Shown in pieces: positions 35,684 to 44,798 of a stretch of DNA of 64,000 bases. Numbering within the stretch: the stretch's first letter is position 1; each line of letters begins with the position of its first letter. The translations under genes were made by a program, and so were the position numbers. Under the pieces are notes generated by a model, which saw only the letters and a program-made list of their open reading frames with translations, made no database searches and was not told where the DNA came from. Source of the DNA: Arcicella lustrica (GTDB lineage Bacteria; Bacteroidota; Bacteroidia; Cytophagales; Spirosomataceae). The DNA is taken from NCBI RefSeq assembly GCF_034930985.1, contig NZ_JAYGIM010000003.1, forward strand, positions 186,001 through 250,000, given 5' to 3'.

Positions 35684-36262
35684 TTACTTCGGAAATTTCA
35701 TTTTGTAATCTACCTTGATATTTCCTTTCGTAATATTAGCAAGCTTGTTTTTCAACATTCTTTTTTTCACAGGACTTAAATGATCTGTGAAAAGAATTCC
35801 GTCGATATGATCGTATTCGTGTTGAATAATGCGTGCTGCCAAACCTTCGTACTCTTCAATATGTTCCTTGAAATCAACATCTACGTACTTGATTTTTACA
35901 TATTCAGGACGATAAACATCTTCACGGATATTTGGAATCGACAAACAGCCTTCTTCAAAAGCCCATTCGTCGCCATCTTCTTCCAAAATTTCAGCATTGA
36001 TAAATACTTTTTTGAAATCTACTAAAGAAGGGTCTTTATCTCTTTCGTCTAAATCTTCACCTTCATTAAACGGGCGACCGTCCACCACAAACATTCTGAT
36101 AGCCATGCCAATTTGCGGAGCAGCCAAGCCTACACCAGAAGCATTGTACATAGTTTCAAACATATCTTCTGATAATTTCTTAACATCAATTGAGCCTTTT
36201 TCTATATCAACGGCAACTTTTCTTAGAACGGAATCACCGTAGGCAACTATAGGATAAATCAT
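35684..36262 (-). CDS. def: Peptide deformylase
   Basis: 192 residues from the ATG at 36260-36262 (MIYPIVAYGD); the frame continues 25 codons upstream but without similarity. All three family motifs are present: GVGLAAPQIG, EGCLSIPN (with metal-binding Cys) and HEYDHIDGILF (HExxH with two metal His and catalytic Glu). It removes the formyl group from nascent proteins. A -7-like box (TAACTTTG) lies 75 bases upstream, between it and the photolyase gene. Confidence 0.96.
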   Translation of the reverse strand: MIYPIVAYGDSVLRKVAVDIEKGSIDVKKLSEDMFETMYNASGVGLAAPQIGMAIRMFVVDGRPFNEGEDLDERDKDPSLVDFKKVFINAEILEEDGDEWAFEEGCLSIPNIREDVYRPEYVKIKYVDVDFKEHIEEYEGLAARIIQHEYDHIDGILFTDHLSPVKKRMLKNKLANITKGNIKVDYKMKFPK

Positions 36263-36336
36263 TTTCTGTATTTTCTGAATTCGGCAAAACATCGCCGATT
36301 GGTTATGTATGTGATTGACTTTCGCAAATCTTTCCA

Positions 36337-36344
36337 CAAAGTTA
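36337..36344 (-). promoter_or_regulatory. Predicted -7 box for def
   Basis: Minus-strand TAACTTTG, within TGTAACTTTG, the same 10-mer found upstream of murB and of the FkbM gene at 58624. No clear -33 TTTG is seen, which lowers confidence. Confidence 0.4.
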
Positions 36345-36354
36345 CAGAAAAGGT

Positions 36355-37854
36355 TTATTTTTTCTTTCTTCGTTGTAAGGCTTCCTTGTTCGGAATGGTA
36401 TGTTTTTCTAAAATTTGCTTTTTTGAGGCTTTTACTTCATCTGTTTTGCGGTGTCCCCATATTCGTTCTTTGGCGATTTTAGTATTTTCTTCAAAATTGA
36501 TAAGTGGCAAAGGATAATCTATGTTGAGATGAAAACCGTAAAAATCTTGTTCCAAGCTCGTCATTTTCCAAGGTTCATGGATGTATGCCAAAGGACAATT
36601 CTTTAATTCAGGAAGCCATTGTTTGATAAAAATACCTTCGGGGTCATGCTCTTGAGATTGTTTGATAGGATTATACATCCGAACCGTATTAATACCAGTA
36701 ACACCTGCTTGCATCTGAATTTGTGGATAATGAATGCCCGGCTCGAAGTCTAAAAACAATCTTGCCAAATGCAAAGCTCCTTCTTTCCAATGCTGAAAAA
36801 GTTGATGAGTAAGCACCGAAACCAGCATGGCACGCATCCTAAAATTAAGATAACCTGTTTCAATTAAACAACGCATACAAGCATCCACCAATGTAAAACC
36901 TGTCCTGCCTTCAGCCCAAGCTTTAAAGAAATCATCATTTTCAGCAATCAGTAACGAATCGTAGCCACGATTGAGATTTTCAAACTCCATTCGTTCTTCC
37001 ATTTCAAACTTTTGGATAAAATGACAATGCCAACGTAATCTTGAACCAAAATTATCCAACTGCCACTTGAGTGTTGGATTTGCCTTTGAAGCCTTTATTT
37101 GAGCTTGGTAAATTTGTCGAACACTGATACAACCCCAAGCAATATAAGGCGAAAGCCGACTACAGCCTTTTCGAGAAGCCAAAGGTTTTGAGAGCGATTT
37201 TGCATAATTTTTTACTCTTTCGTTCAGAAAAGAATGAAGATAACGATGAGCAAAACTTTCTCCTCCGGGCTGTTGTGCTTTATTGAAAGTATAGTCTTTG
37301 AAAGGTATTGCAGGATTGTTAATTGCTTGAATGGGCAAATCTTCTGGTAATTTCAAATTTGATTCTATGTTATTGAAATCAGCTTCTGCCAATGGCTTAC
37401 TCATATATTGATGCCATTCTTTTACCCAATTTTCACGATTGCGTTTGCCTCTAAAAACACCATTACTTTGAAATTCTAGCCAAGTAATTTGCTCTTGTTT
37501 ACAGAAAGCACTTACGGCTTTGTCTCGATCATAAGTAGTTTTGAGTCCCGTTTCTTGATGTGAAAAGATTTTATGAATAGTTTCTTTTTTGTGTAAAGTT
37601 TCCAAGTAAGGAAGTATTTCTCCATGAATAATTTTAATAGAAAGTTGCGGATGAATACTTTGTAATTGTTTGTTCAAATCCCATAAAGCTTCGCAAACAA
37701 ATTGCCAATGTCTGGCTGAGTAATGGGCATCTTGCATCACAGAAGGTTCAAAACAATAAAGCATCAAAAGCGGTTTATTATCCGCTAATGCTTCTTTCAA
37801 GGCTTCGTTGTCTCTCAAACGAAGGTCACGTTTAAACCACAAGATATTTATCAC
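36355..37854 (-). CDS. Cryptochrome/DNA photolyase-family flavoprotein
   Basis: 499 residues. It begins with a GTG codon that is fixed by an in-frame stop directly upstream. N-terminal photolyase-related domain (1-130, starting INILWFKRDLRLRDN) for the antenna pigment, then the FAD-binding domain with RLSPYIAWGCIS, FGSRLRWHCHF, GYLNFRMRAMLVS and GIHYPQIQMQAG; the FAD-binding and electron-transfer Trp residues appear conserved. Whether it repairs cyclobutane dimers or acts as a DASH- or other cryptochrome cannot be settled. It precedes def on the same strand, with 18 bases between the stop and the def -7 box. Confidence 0.9.
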   Translation of the reverse strand: MINILWFKRDLRLRDNEALKEALADNKPLLMLYCFEPSVMQDAHYSARHWQFVCEALWDLNKQLQSIHPQLSIKIIHGEILPYLETLHKKETIHKIFSHQETGLKTTYDRDKAVSAFCKQEQITWLEFQSNGVFRGKRNRENWVKEWHQYMSKPLAEADFNNIESNLKLPEDLPIQAINNPAIPFKDYTFNKAQQPGGESFAHRYLHSFLNERVKNYAKSLSKPLASRKGCSRLSPYIAWGCISVRQIYQAQIKASKANPTLKWQLDNFGSRLRWHCHFIQKFEMEERMEFENLNRGYDSLLIAENDDFFKAWAEGRTGFTLVDACMRCLIETGYLNFRMRAMLVSVLTHQLFQHWKEGALHLARLFLDFEPGIHYPQIQMQAGVTGINTVRMYNPIKQSQEHDPEGIFIKQWLPELKNCPLAYIHEPWKMTSLEQDFYGFHLNIDYPLPLINFEENTKIAKERIWGHRKTDEVKASKKQILEKHTIPNKEALQRRKKK

Positions 37855-37899
37855 TTATTTTGATAGGACATTTGAGTACTTTATAAATCTTGAAAGGAG

Positions 37900-37907
37900 T
37901 ATATTTG
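37900..37907 (+). promoter_or_regulatory. Predicted -7 box for the TatD-pyrophosphatase operon
   Basis: TATATTTG fits TAnnTTTG; a TTTG at 37871-37874 is 25 bases upstream, a little too far. Predicted leader about 50 bases to the ATG at 37967. Confidence 0.35.
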
Positions 37908-37966
37908 TTTTGAGAATGAGTTTTAATTTATAAAATCATTAAATCAAAGCTCTAAACTAATCCCCA

Positions 37967-38641
37967 ATGCCCATCTATCTCAACATTCACACACATCAAA
38001 CTTCCACAGAAAAAGATACTTTGAGTATTATTAATGCTCAAAACACTTCGGGTTGGATGGATATGGCTGTGGGGAAATTTTCGGTTGGTTTGCATCCTTG
38101 GTATATCAAGCCAGAAAATATTGCTGAGGATTTTGTCCAATTAGAAGAATTAGCTTGCCAATCAAACGTTCTAGCCATTGGTGAATGTGGTTTAGACCGA
38201 TTGATTGATTTAGACATGAGTATTCAAGAAGAAGTATTTATTAGACAAATTCGTTTGGCGGAAACTTTACAAAAACCTGTGATTATCCATTGTGTAAAGG
38301 CATTTTCAGAATTGATTATGCTGAAAAAAAAGTTAAAACCAAGCATTCCAATGATTGTGCACGGTTTTAATAACAATGCTCAGATTTGTCAGCAATTGAT
38401 AAATCATCAGTTTTATCTTTCCTTAGGAAGTGCTTTATTGAATTCCGAATCCAATGCCAGTAAAAACATTTTAACTATCCCAATTCAGCAGTTATTTTTA
38501 GAAACAGACGACAAAAATTGCTTTATTTCGACTATATTTGCCCATGCTTCAACCTATTTAACAGAGCCTGTTGAAGTTTTACAAGAACAAATATTACAAA
38601 ATTTCAAAAGAGTAGTAAGTGCCGATTCGAGCGTGGTATGA
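37967..38641 (+). CDS. TatD-family metal-dependent hydrolase
   Basis: 224 residues, somewhat shorter than the usual 255-265. Metal motif HxH at the N-terminus (NIHTHQ, H8 and H10), then VGLHPW, the Glu of IGECGLDR, IIHCVKAF (His), IVHGFNNN (His) and LETDD (Asp), in the right order. TatD proteins are 3'-5' exonucleases or deoxyribonucleases; the shorter length comes mainly from compact loops, and activity is plausible. The stop overlaps the start of the pyrophosphatase gene (ATGA), so the two are translationally coupled. Confidence 0.87.
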   Translation: MPIYLNIHTHQTSTEKDTLSIINAQNTSGWMDMAVGKFSVGLHPWYIKPENIAEDFVQLEELACQSNVLAIGECGLDRLIDLDMSIQEEVFIRQIRLAETLQKPVIIHCVKAFSELIMLKKKLKPSIPMIVHGFNNNAQICQQLINHQFYLSLGSALLNSESNASKNILTIPIQQLFLETDDKNCFISTIFAHASTYLTEPVEVLQEQILQNFKRVVSADSSVV

Positions 38642-39348
38642 AAAAAACATCAAGAGTAAAAAAACCGGTTGAGAAAGTGATTAAAACAGGTATTCCTCAC
38701 ACACCACCATCCATCCACTACCAACCAATTAGTATGCAAAGAAACTTTTATAAAGCCCATCCATGGCATGGCATCCAAATTGGAGATGAAATGCCCAAAA
38801 TCGTAACAGCTTTCATCGAGATTGTATCGACTGATACTGTAAAATACGAAATCGACAAAGAGACTGGTTATTTGAAAATCGACCGTCCTCAAAAATTCTC
38901 TAACATTGTTCCTGCTCTTTACGGTTTTCTTCCTCAAACTTATTGTGGAGAAATTACGGCTCAGTTTGCTCGTGAGCAATCTGGAAAAGAAATCGAAAAA
39001 GGTGACGGTGACCCATTAGATATTTTGGTTCTCTCTGAACGTACTATTACTCATGGTGATATTATCTGTCAGGCGATTCCAATCGGTGGAATTAGAATGA
39101 TTGATAAAGGAGAAGCTGATGATAAAATCATCGCTGTGTTGAAAGGCGATTCAATGTACGGTGGCTGGACAGACATTTCGCAATGTCCAAAACCTATCAT
39201 CGACCGTTTAGTTCACTACTTCTTGACTTACAAAAATATTCCTGGAGAAGAAAAAGTAGCTGTTGATATTGATGAGGTTTACGGTGCAGAAGTAGCTCAC
39301 CAAATTATCTTAAAATCAAGAGAAGACTACCGTAACTTGGTAGGATAA
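38638..39348 (+). CDS. ppa: Inorganic pyrophosphatase, family I
   Basis: 236 residues, about 50 longer at the N-terminus than E. coli Ppa; the extra part is basic (MKKTSRVKKPVEKV). Family I signature DGDPLDILVLSE with the metal-binding Asp residues, plus YGFLPQTYCG, IGGIRMIDKGEADDKIIAV and the late KNIPGE. It hydrolyses pyrophosphate and drives biosynthesis. Its ATG lies inside the TatD stop. Confidence 0.92.
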   Translation: MKKTSRVKKPVEKVIKTGIPHTPPSIHYQPISMQRNFYKAHPWHGIQIGDEMPKIVTAFIEIVSTDTVKYEIDKETGYLKIDRPQKFSNIVPALYGFLPQTYCGEITAQFAREQSGKEIEKGDGDPLDILVLSERTITHGDIICQAIPIGGIRMIDKGEADDKIIAVLKGDSMYGGWTDISQCPKPIIDRLVHYFLTYKNIPGEEKVAVDIDEVYGAEVAHQIILKSREDYRNLVG

Positions 39349-39352
39349 AATG

Positions 39353-39471
39353 TTTGATTTGAAAATTTGAGGATTTGAAAATTTGAAAATGTTGTAGTGG
39401 AAGCCTGATATTATAATCTTTCCCAACAAGTACAATCTTCAAATTTTCAAATCTCCAAATTTTCAAATTAA
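39353..39471. terminator. Long inverted repeat of TTTGAAAATTTGA words between convergent genes
   Basis: Left arm about 39354-39389, right arm about 39439-39471; some 30 of 34 bases pair, and each arm is itself built of tandem GATTTGAAAATTTGA-like words. It separates the pyrophosphatase (+) and RimO (-) stops and probably ends both transcripts; its end reaches into the last codons of rimO. Confidence 0.6.
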
Positions 39472-40778
39472 GCAATCACTTCTCCGTACAAATCAAATTC
39501 CTCTGCACGATTTACTTTTACGTTGGCAAAATCGCCCAAACGCACGTATTGCGTAGCCGGAACTAATACTTCATTATCCACTTCTGGCGAGTCGAATTGT
39601 GTTCTTCCGATAAAATATCCACCTTCTTTTCTGTCGAATAATACTTTGTAAGTATTCCCGATTCTGTTCTGGTTCAATTCCATCGAAATATCTTGTTGCA
39701 AAGCCATAATTTCGTCGGCACGCTCTTGTTTTACTTCCGCAGGAACATCATCTTCAAATGAATGTGAATGCGTATCATCTTCATGCGAATACGTGAAAAC
39801 ACCCAGTCGGTCGAAACGCATTTTTTCAACAAACTGATAAGTTTCTTCAAAATCTGCTTCGGTTTCTCCCGGATGTCCAGAAATCAAAGTTGTTCTCAAG
39901 GCAATTTCTGGTACTCTATCACGAATGGCATTGATTAAATCTTCGGTTTTTTCACGAGTAATTCCACGACGCATTCTTTTCAATACTTCCGAAGAACCAC
40001 TTTGTAAAGGCATATCCAAGTACTTACAAATGTTCGGATATTTTGCCATTGTGTCTAAAACATCCATCGGAAAACCTGCTGGATAAGCGTATTGCAAACG
40101 AATCCAATCAAGTCCTTCGATGTCGGCAAATTGCTCTAACAATTCAGAAAGATTACGCTTTTTATAAATATCTAATCCGTAATATGTTAAATCTTGGGCA
40201 ATCAGAATCAATTCTTTTGTACCACGTTTTACTAATGATTTTGCTTCAACGACCAAATCTTCAATAGAACGAGAAACGTGTCCACCACGCATCAAAGGAA
40301 TCGCACAGAAAGAACAAGGACGGTCGCAACCTTCTGCAATTTTTAGGTAAGCGTAATGCGTTGGCGTAGTCAACAAACGTTCGCCAATCAATTCGTGTTT
40401 ATAATCCGCTTTTAAGGTTTTTAGCAAACGAGGTAATTCGTTTGTCCCAAAAAAAGCATCAACTGCTGGAATTTCAGCTTCTAATTCATCTTTATAGCGA
40501 TGCGACAAACAACCTGTAACATATAATTTATCAATAATGCCAGATTCTTTGGCATCAACGTATCTCAAAATTGTATCAATAGATTCTTGTTTGGCATTAT
40601 CAATAAATCCACAAGTATTTACAATCACAACGTTGGCATCGTCCTTTTTAGATTCATGCGTAACATTCATGCCATTGCCTTTCAATTGCGTGTAAATTAC
40701 TTCCGAATCCACCAAGTTTTTACTACAACCCAGCGTTACGATATTTACTTTATTCTTACGTAATGTTTTAGTTTTCAT
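39468..40778 (-). CDS. rimO: Ribosomal protein S12 methylthiotransferase
   Basis: 436 residues. UPF0004 domain at the N-terminus with Cys residues in TLGCSKNLVDS, NTCGFI and VTGCLSHRY; radical-SAM domain with C-x3-C-x2-C (CDRPCSFCAIPLMRGG); C-terminal TRAM domain (about 370-436). It adds a methylthio group to an aspartate of S12. The GCSKN and the MRGGHxSR-type motif distinguish RimO from MiaB. Confidence 0.95.
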   Translation of the reverse strand: MKTKTLRKNKVNIVTLGCSKNLVDSEVIYTQLKGNGMNVTHESKKDDANVVIVNTCGFIDNAKQESIDTILRYVDAKESGIIDKLYVTGCLSHRYKDELEAEIPAVDAFFGTNELPRLLKTLKADYKHELIGERLLTTPTHYAYLKIAEGCDRPCSFCAIPLMRGGHVSRSIEDLVVEAKSLVKRGTKELILIAQDLTYYGLDIYKKRNLSELLEQFADIEGLDWIRLQYAYPAGFPMDVLDTMAKYPNICKYLDMPLQSGSSEVLKRMRRGITREKTEDLINAIRDRVPEIALRTTLISGHPGETEADFEETYQFVEKMRFDRLGVFTYSHEDDTHSHSFEDDVPAEVKQERADEIMALQQDISMELNQNRIGNTYKVLFDRKEGGYFIGRTQFDSPEVDNEVLVPATQYVRLGDFANVKVNRAEEFDLYGEVIA

Positions 40779-41146
40779 TTCAAGAAGCCCAAAATTTGAT
40801 GGGAAATTTTATGTGCTTTAGCACTTGTTATCTGTTAATCGCAATCTGTTATCCGTCCCCAAAGGCTTAAATCTCAAGATTTATTACCACTAAGTTTTGA
40901 ACAAATTAGAATTAGCCTGCAATTTACAACAAAATTTTTCAGCATTAAGCTTTGAAGAGAGTGCTTCTATTTTTTCTTTTGAATTGGAAGTGATTCGAGA
41001 AGTATTTTTGCTATTTCAGAAATTACCAAAGAAATGAAAATACCTTGTTTCATTTTTAGTAGTAAATTTGTCATTCCAAAAAATAGAGGGTTTTTGATTG
41101 GTATAATCAATCCGAAATCTAACATCCCAATTCCCAAATCAAAATC
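40779..41146. other. Intergenic spacer
   Basis: 368 bases. Near 40826-40857 there are repeated words (TTATCTGTTAATCGCAATCTGTTATCCGT type) like those scattered in other spacers of this window. No gene or clear promoter is seen in the rest. Confidence 0.4.
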
Positions 41147-41362
41147 ATGGATTTCAATTTTAAACAATATCACATGCGTTCAATCAATGCTGCTTCGGCA
41201 GAAGAACGTGCAGCCATCAATCAAGAATTAAAAGATTTTTATGCTTCTTTGAACGAAGAAGACCAAAAGATATTCAACACCCAATTACAAACTTTTATTG
41301 CCAGAGAAATGGGACGTTTGAAAACGGATTATGAGGCGATTAAGCAGGGAACGCAGAATTAG
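41147..41362 (+). CDS. Small conserved helical protein, function unknown
   Basis: 71 residues: MDFNFKQYHMRSINAASAEE, then a run of helix-forming residues (NEEDQKIFNTQLQTFIAREM). Coding potential is supported by a clean start, regular acidic/amphipathic pattern and a following hairpin. No signal peptide, no membrane helix and no recognised family. Confidence 0.6.
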   Translation: MDFNFKQYHMRSINAASAEERAAINQELKDFYASLNEEDQKIFNTQLQTFIAREMGRLKTDYEAIKQGTQN

Positions 41363-41418
41363 CTGTGAGCTTTGAACTGATTTTGCCTTTTCAATAAAAA
41401 AGCTCAAAGCTTACGGCT
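41361..41418. terminator. Imperfect hairpin of AGCTTTGAGCT words
   Basis: Arms 41361-41378 and 41401-41418 pair in about 15 of 18 positions; an A-run (41396-41400) precedes the right arm. It starts at the stop of the 71-residue ORF and lies between convergent genes. The right arm contains AGCTTACGGCT, found again at 53827-53837. Confidence 0.5.
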
Positions 41419-41434
41419 CAGAGCTTAACAACTA

Positions 41435-42241
41435 CTAAAAATCATAACTAACTGATACACCCGATACATTGGCTCTTGAAGATGGTGTTGAAAAACCTCT
41501 TAAAGAATCAGAAGAACCAAAATTGATTCTTTCGTAACGGAGTTTGATGGTTAGCTTTTTGATTTTTGCACCAATTTCAACAGCAGGAGATAACTGTCGT
41601 TTTAAATCTAATTCAGCATTGGGCAAATTAAGATTTTTTTCGTCTAATTTCAATTTAGAAACAATCGGGTAGCTTCCTGAAATTCTTAAAGTAAGTTTCA
41701 CTTTAGACTTCGTTGAATAATTCAATTTTGCACCAAAAGATGGAGATAAGAATTTGTATTTTTCTTCTACCAATAAAGGACTGCCCTCTGTTCCATAATC
41801 GGTAGTACGTTGCCAAATTTTTCCTTCTAAGCCCAAAAATGGTTCAATACTTATGTTTGAACTATCTCTTAATTTGAATGGAATTCCCACATCTGCATTG
41901 ATAAAACCTCCGTTATAAGTAGTTTTAGGCGTTGGCGATACAAAACTCGAGTGACTTCCGTATTTATCATAACTTGAAGAAAAAGCAGATGGATTTGATG
42001 GCGTTAAAACACTTGATCCAATTGTTTTGAAAAGTGCTGTACCAAGTGTGATATTTACTTTTTTACTTGGCTGGAGCTTGAGGTCGATACCAAATTGACC
42101 AACCGTATTTTTCTCTAACCAGTCAATATTTTTGATTGAACCTGTTGGAGAAATCGTAATAAATTTGAGACTATCAGATTGAGCCCTTACACCCAAAGAT
42201 GTAGCGCATAAGATTATGGTTAAATGTATAAATCGTTTCAT
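41435..42241 (-). CDS. Secreted outer-membrane beta-barrel protein, function unknown
   Basis: 268 residues from the ATG at 42239-42241 (MKRFIHLTII), which begins a clean signal peptide ending near VRAQ; a longer frame upstream lacks one. The mature part alternates strands with turns of Gly/Asn/Ser (VNITLGTALF, YNGGFINADVGIPF, ISIEPFLGLEGK, VSGVSVSYDF) and ends in Phe, all signs of an outer-membrane barrel of about 10-12 strands. No specific family is recognised. Confidence 0.75.
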   Translation of the reverse strand: MKRFIHLTIILCATSLGVRAQSDSLKFITISPTGSIKNIDWLEKNTVGQFGIDLKLQPSKKVNITLGTALFKTIGSSVLTPSNPSAFSSSYDKYGSHSSFVSPTPKTTYNGGFINADVGIPFKLRDSSNISIEPFLGLEGKIWQRTTDYGTEGSPLLVEEKYKFLSPSFGAKLNYSTKSKVKLTLRISGSYPIVSKLKLDEKNLNLPNAELDLKRQLSPAVEIGAKIKKLTIKLRYERINFGSSDSLRGFSTPSSRANVSGVSVSYDF

Positions 42242-42290
42242 AGGACAAGGGCAAAAATGAAATCTCATTTTCATCAATTATATTCAAACG

Positions 42291-42298
42291 CAAAATTA
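42291..42298 (-). promoter_or_regulatory. Predicted -7 box for the barrel gene
   Basis: Minus-strand TAATTTTG (TAnnTTTG), 50 bases upstream of the ATG at 42241; a TTG-containing -33 box is not well placed. Confidence 0.35.
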
Positions 42299-42462
42299 AT
42301 TTTTAAATTGTCAAAATCACGACAATTTAAAATAGTTTTCCCCTGAAAAATTCTTAAAAAAACTTAAATTATTTTGTTAAATAGCAATGAGCTTTGAGTT
42401 AAAGTGACAGGTTTTGACATATTGATTTCAAAAATAAAAATAAGGTAAATCATCAGGTATAA

Positions 42463-43848
42463 TTACTCCTTATCAACAACATTTTCAACTACTTTCTGAA
42501 TATTTGTAGGTACGTTTGACAAAAAATCATAACCCGTCAAGCGTTCTAATTCATCTACAGATATTCTATATTTTTTCCAATCTCCAGCTCCTACTGAATT
42601 CAGATTGGGCATATTTACTGCAATTACTCTCGTTGTTGTGTTAACTCTCACAGCGTCATATTCCCCAACTGGCAATACTACAATTACTTTCCAAATAGAA
42701 GCTGGCACTACAATATTATTGTTTTTCCCAATTGTTTTGGTCGTGCCGTTAGAACCTGTACCACCTTGCCCAAGTGTGCCCGCCAAAATATATAATTCAT
42801 TTCCTTGGTCGAGTAATGTTCTTGTATATTCTTCTAAATGCTTCCAAATCCCTCGGTTGTTTTCAGGAGCTTGTGGCACCATGTTGGTCATGAAAAAAGT
42901 CTCTTGATTTTCTTCTGGATTGCCATCTCTGTCATCCGAAGGACATAAATGCCCTCTGTCGAAACCCGCATCAGAGTAATCTCTTGGTGTAACTTGGTAC
43001 CATCCTTCTGGTAAAGTATTATCGGGACGAAAGTTATTTTGACGAGCCGCATCACCTTTCCAAGCTTTGCTCAAATGCCAAGAAACCCAATTTGCAATGT
43101 TTTTACTTTTATTATAAGAAAGCGAATAGGATGTTTTTGTCATCAAAAAATTATTCGGCGAAGAAGTACTTGAAATCGCTTTTGAAGGATTTCCTAAAGC
43201 TAAATTATCATCCCGTGTAGGTTTTGAAATCAAAACTATGGGTTCTTGAACAGTAGCAGAAGTACTTGGTGACTTAACGGCGTTTAAATAAGTAGCAATG
43301 CTAATATCATCAATATTCAAGCGGTTTTCTGTACCATCGGTTTTTCTGATTTCTATTCTACTTGGCTTTTTAGTAATTACTTCAAAAGTTGCTATTTTTA
43401 ATTTTTTATTGGTTGCTTTTATGGCTTTTCCCATTTTCATCCAAGCCTTCCCAGCGTTGGTTGAAACCCAGAGTTCAAAGCTAGCTTCTTCATCGGTTTG
43501 ATAAATTCCGTACTTCAGTTTTACTTGCTGAATACCCGTCGGAATATCAAAATTCATTGTCAGTTTAGACTTTTCTTTCATTCTGACCGACTTCTCTCCA
43601 TTTTTAGCGTCGTTATCAGAACCTCCAATCATCGCATTATCGAATGTCCATTCTCCTGATGAAGTACTTACAACATCAATTGCATAGCTATTTTTAGAAG
43701 CTGTTTCAAACTTTTCAGGGAAGTTTTGTGCAACTTTTGTAACAGGTTCTTGAAAAGATTTTTCAAAAGCATACGATGCAGAAACTGACATCGTAAACAA
43801 AGACATCATTAAGCCAAGAAAAGTTAGAATGAAAGTTTTTCTGAACAT
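42463..43848 (-). CDS. Secreted DNA/RNA non-specific endonuclease with N-terminal beta-sandwich domain
   Basis: 461 residues from the ATG at 43846-43848 (MFRKTFILTF), chosen because it starts a signal peptide (cleavage near SVSAS). Residues about 40-190 form a beta-rich domain (WTFDNAMIGGSDNDAKNGEKS ... NRLNIDDISI) of the kind that holds extracellular nucleases to surfaces. Residues about 215-440 are the nuclease: catalytic DRGH (FDRGHLCPSDDR), then the metal-binding Asn in FFMTNMVPQAPENNRGIW and ELYILAG. Such beta-beta-alpha-metal enzymes cut DNA and RNA outside the cell for nutrition or biofilm turnover. Confidence 0.93.
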   Translation of the reverse strand: MFRKTFILTFLGLMMSLFTMSVSASYAFEKSFQEPVTKVAQNFPEKFETASKNSYAIDVVSTSSGEWTFDNAMIGGSDNDAKNGEKSVRMKEKSKLTMNFDIPTGIQQVKLKYGIYQTDEEASFELWVSTNAGKAWMKMGKAIKATNKKLKIATFEVITKKPSRIEIRKTDGTENRLNIDDISIATYLNAVKSPSTSATVQEPIVLISKPTRDDNLALGNPSKAISSTSSPNNFLMTKTSYSLSYNKSKNIANWVSWHLSKAWKGDAARQNNFRPDNTLPEGWYQVTPRDYSDAGFDRGHLCPSDDRDGNPEENQETFFMTNMVPQAPENNRGIWKHLEEYTRTLLDQGNELYILAGTLGQGGTGSNGTTKTIGKNNNIVVPASIWKVIVVLPVGEYDAVRVNTTTRVIAVNMPNLNSVGAGDWKKYRISVDELERLTGYDFLSNVPTNIQKVVENVVDKE

Positions 43849-43894
43849 TGTTTTTGGGAAAAAGATTTTATTAAACAGACTTTGGGTAATTGTG

Positions 43895-43977
43895 ATTGAG
43901 TGAGTTGTGAATAAGTGATTGATTTTTAAATTATACATCCAATAAAAAAACAATCACTTATTCACAACTCACTCAAT
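43895..43977. repeat. Perfect 27-bp inverted repeat after kdsA
   Basis: Arms 43895-43921 and 43951-43977 are exact inverse complements, with a 29-base loop. The right arm reaches the kdsA stop codon (43977-43979). A related word, TCACTCATTCACAACTCAC, occurs at 49267-49285. It could act as a terminator for kdsA but has no T-run. Confidence 0.8.
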
Positions 43978-44786
43978 TATATCACCGCTTGGCGTACTCT
44001 TACCAATTTCTCTAACAATTCTTCCAATTTATCCAAAGGCAACATATTAGCGCCATCAGATTTTGCGATGGCAGGATTTGGATGCGTTTCGATAAAAATA
44101 CCATCCGCTCCTACTGCAATGGCTGCTTTGGCAATGGTTTCAATCATTTTTGGTTGTCCACCAGTTACGCCAGTTGTTTGGTTTGGTCTTTGTAAAGAGT
44201 GCGTACAATCCATCACTACAGGCACTCCATGCGCTTGCATTTCAGGAATGTTACGATAGTCCACGACTAAATCGCCATAGCCAAAAGAATTACCACGGTC
44301 CGTTAAAAATACTTGTGCAGAAGGATTTTCATGAAGGATTTTTTCAACGGCAAATTTCATCGAAACACCAGCCATAAATTGCCCTTTTTTAATATTCACC
44401 GCTTTACCAGTGCGAGCAGCAGCAGCCAATAAATCTGTTTGACGACATAAAAAAGCAGGAATTTGTAATACATCAACGTACTTTGCAGCCATTTCAGCCT
44501 CTTGCGATTCGTGAATATCCGTAACTGTTGGTAAATCGTAATGATTACCAATTTCTTGTAAAATTTCTAAAGCAGTAATATCGCCAATACCTGTAAACGA
44601 ATCTAATTTAGTACGATTTGCCTTGCGATACGAACCTTTAAAAATATAAGGAATGCCAAATTGGTCAGTAATTCCTTTGATTTTTTCAGCAATTTCAAAA
44701 GCCAAATCACGGCTTTCAATGGCACAACTTCCTGCCATCAAGAAGAAATTATTCGTTTCGGTATGTTTTAATTTTGGGATGTTCAT
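43977..44786 (-). CDS. kdsA: 3-deoxy-8-phosphooctulonate synthase
   Basis: 269 residues, full length. Typical segments are GSCAIESRDLAFEIAEKIK, FKGSYRKANRTKLDSFTG, LPTVTDIHE, QIPAFLCRQTDLL, KKGQFMAG and DCTHSLQRPN, with the phosphoenolpyruvate-binding Lys and Arg and the metal-site Cys/His region. It condenses arabinose 5-phosphate with PEP to make KDO-8-phosphate for lipid A. The murB gene lies 12 bases upstream in the same direction. Confidence 0.96.
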   Translation of the reverse strand: MNIPKLKHTETNNFFLMAGSCAIESRDLAFEIAEKIKGITDQFGIPYIFKGSYRKANRTKLDSFTGIGDITALEILQEIGNHYDLPTVTDIHESQEAEMAAKYVDVLQIPAFLCRQTDLLAAAARTGKAVNIKKGQFMAGVSMKFAVEKILHENPSAQVFLTDRGNSFGYGDLVVDYRNIPEMQAHGVPVVMDCTHSLQRPNQTTGVTGGQPKMIETIAKAAIAVGADGIFIETHPNPAIAKSDGANMLPLDKLEELLEKLVRVRQAVI

Positions 44787-44798
44787 TCTTGAGATGTT

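Noticed and set aside
36355..37854. Specific cryptochrome-DASH name for the photolyase-family gene
   Set aside because: The visible motifs support the family only; I cannot separate DASH, CPD photolyase and related groups by eye.
39353..39471. Riboswitch or structured RNA between the pyrophosphatase and rimO genes
   Set aside because: The structure is explained by simple inverted tandem words of TTTGAAAATTTGA placed between two stop codons, fitting a terminator.
40967..41231. Two opposite short frames in the spacer upstream of the 71-residue ORF
   Set aside because: They are low-complexity, overlap each other and lack signal peptide or family pattern; judged as chance frames.
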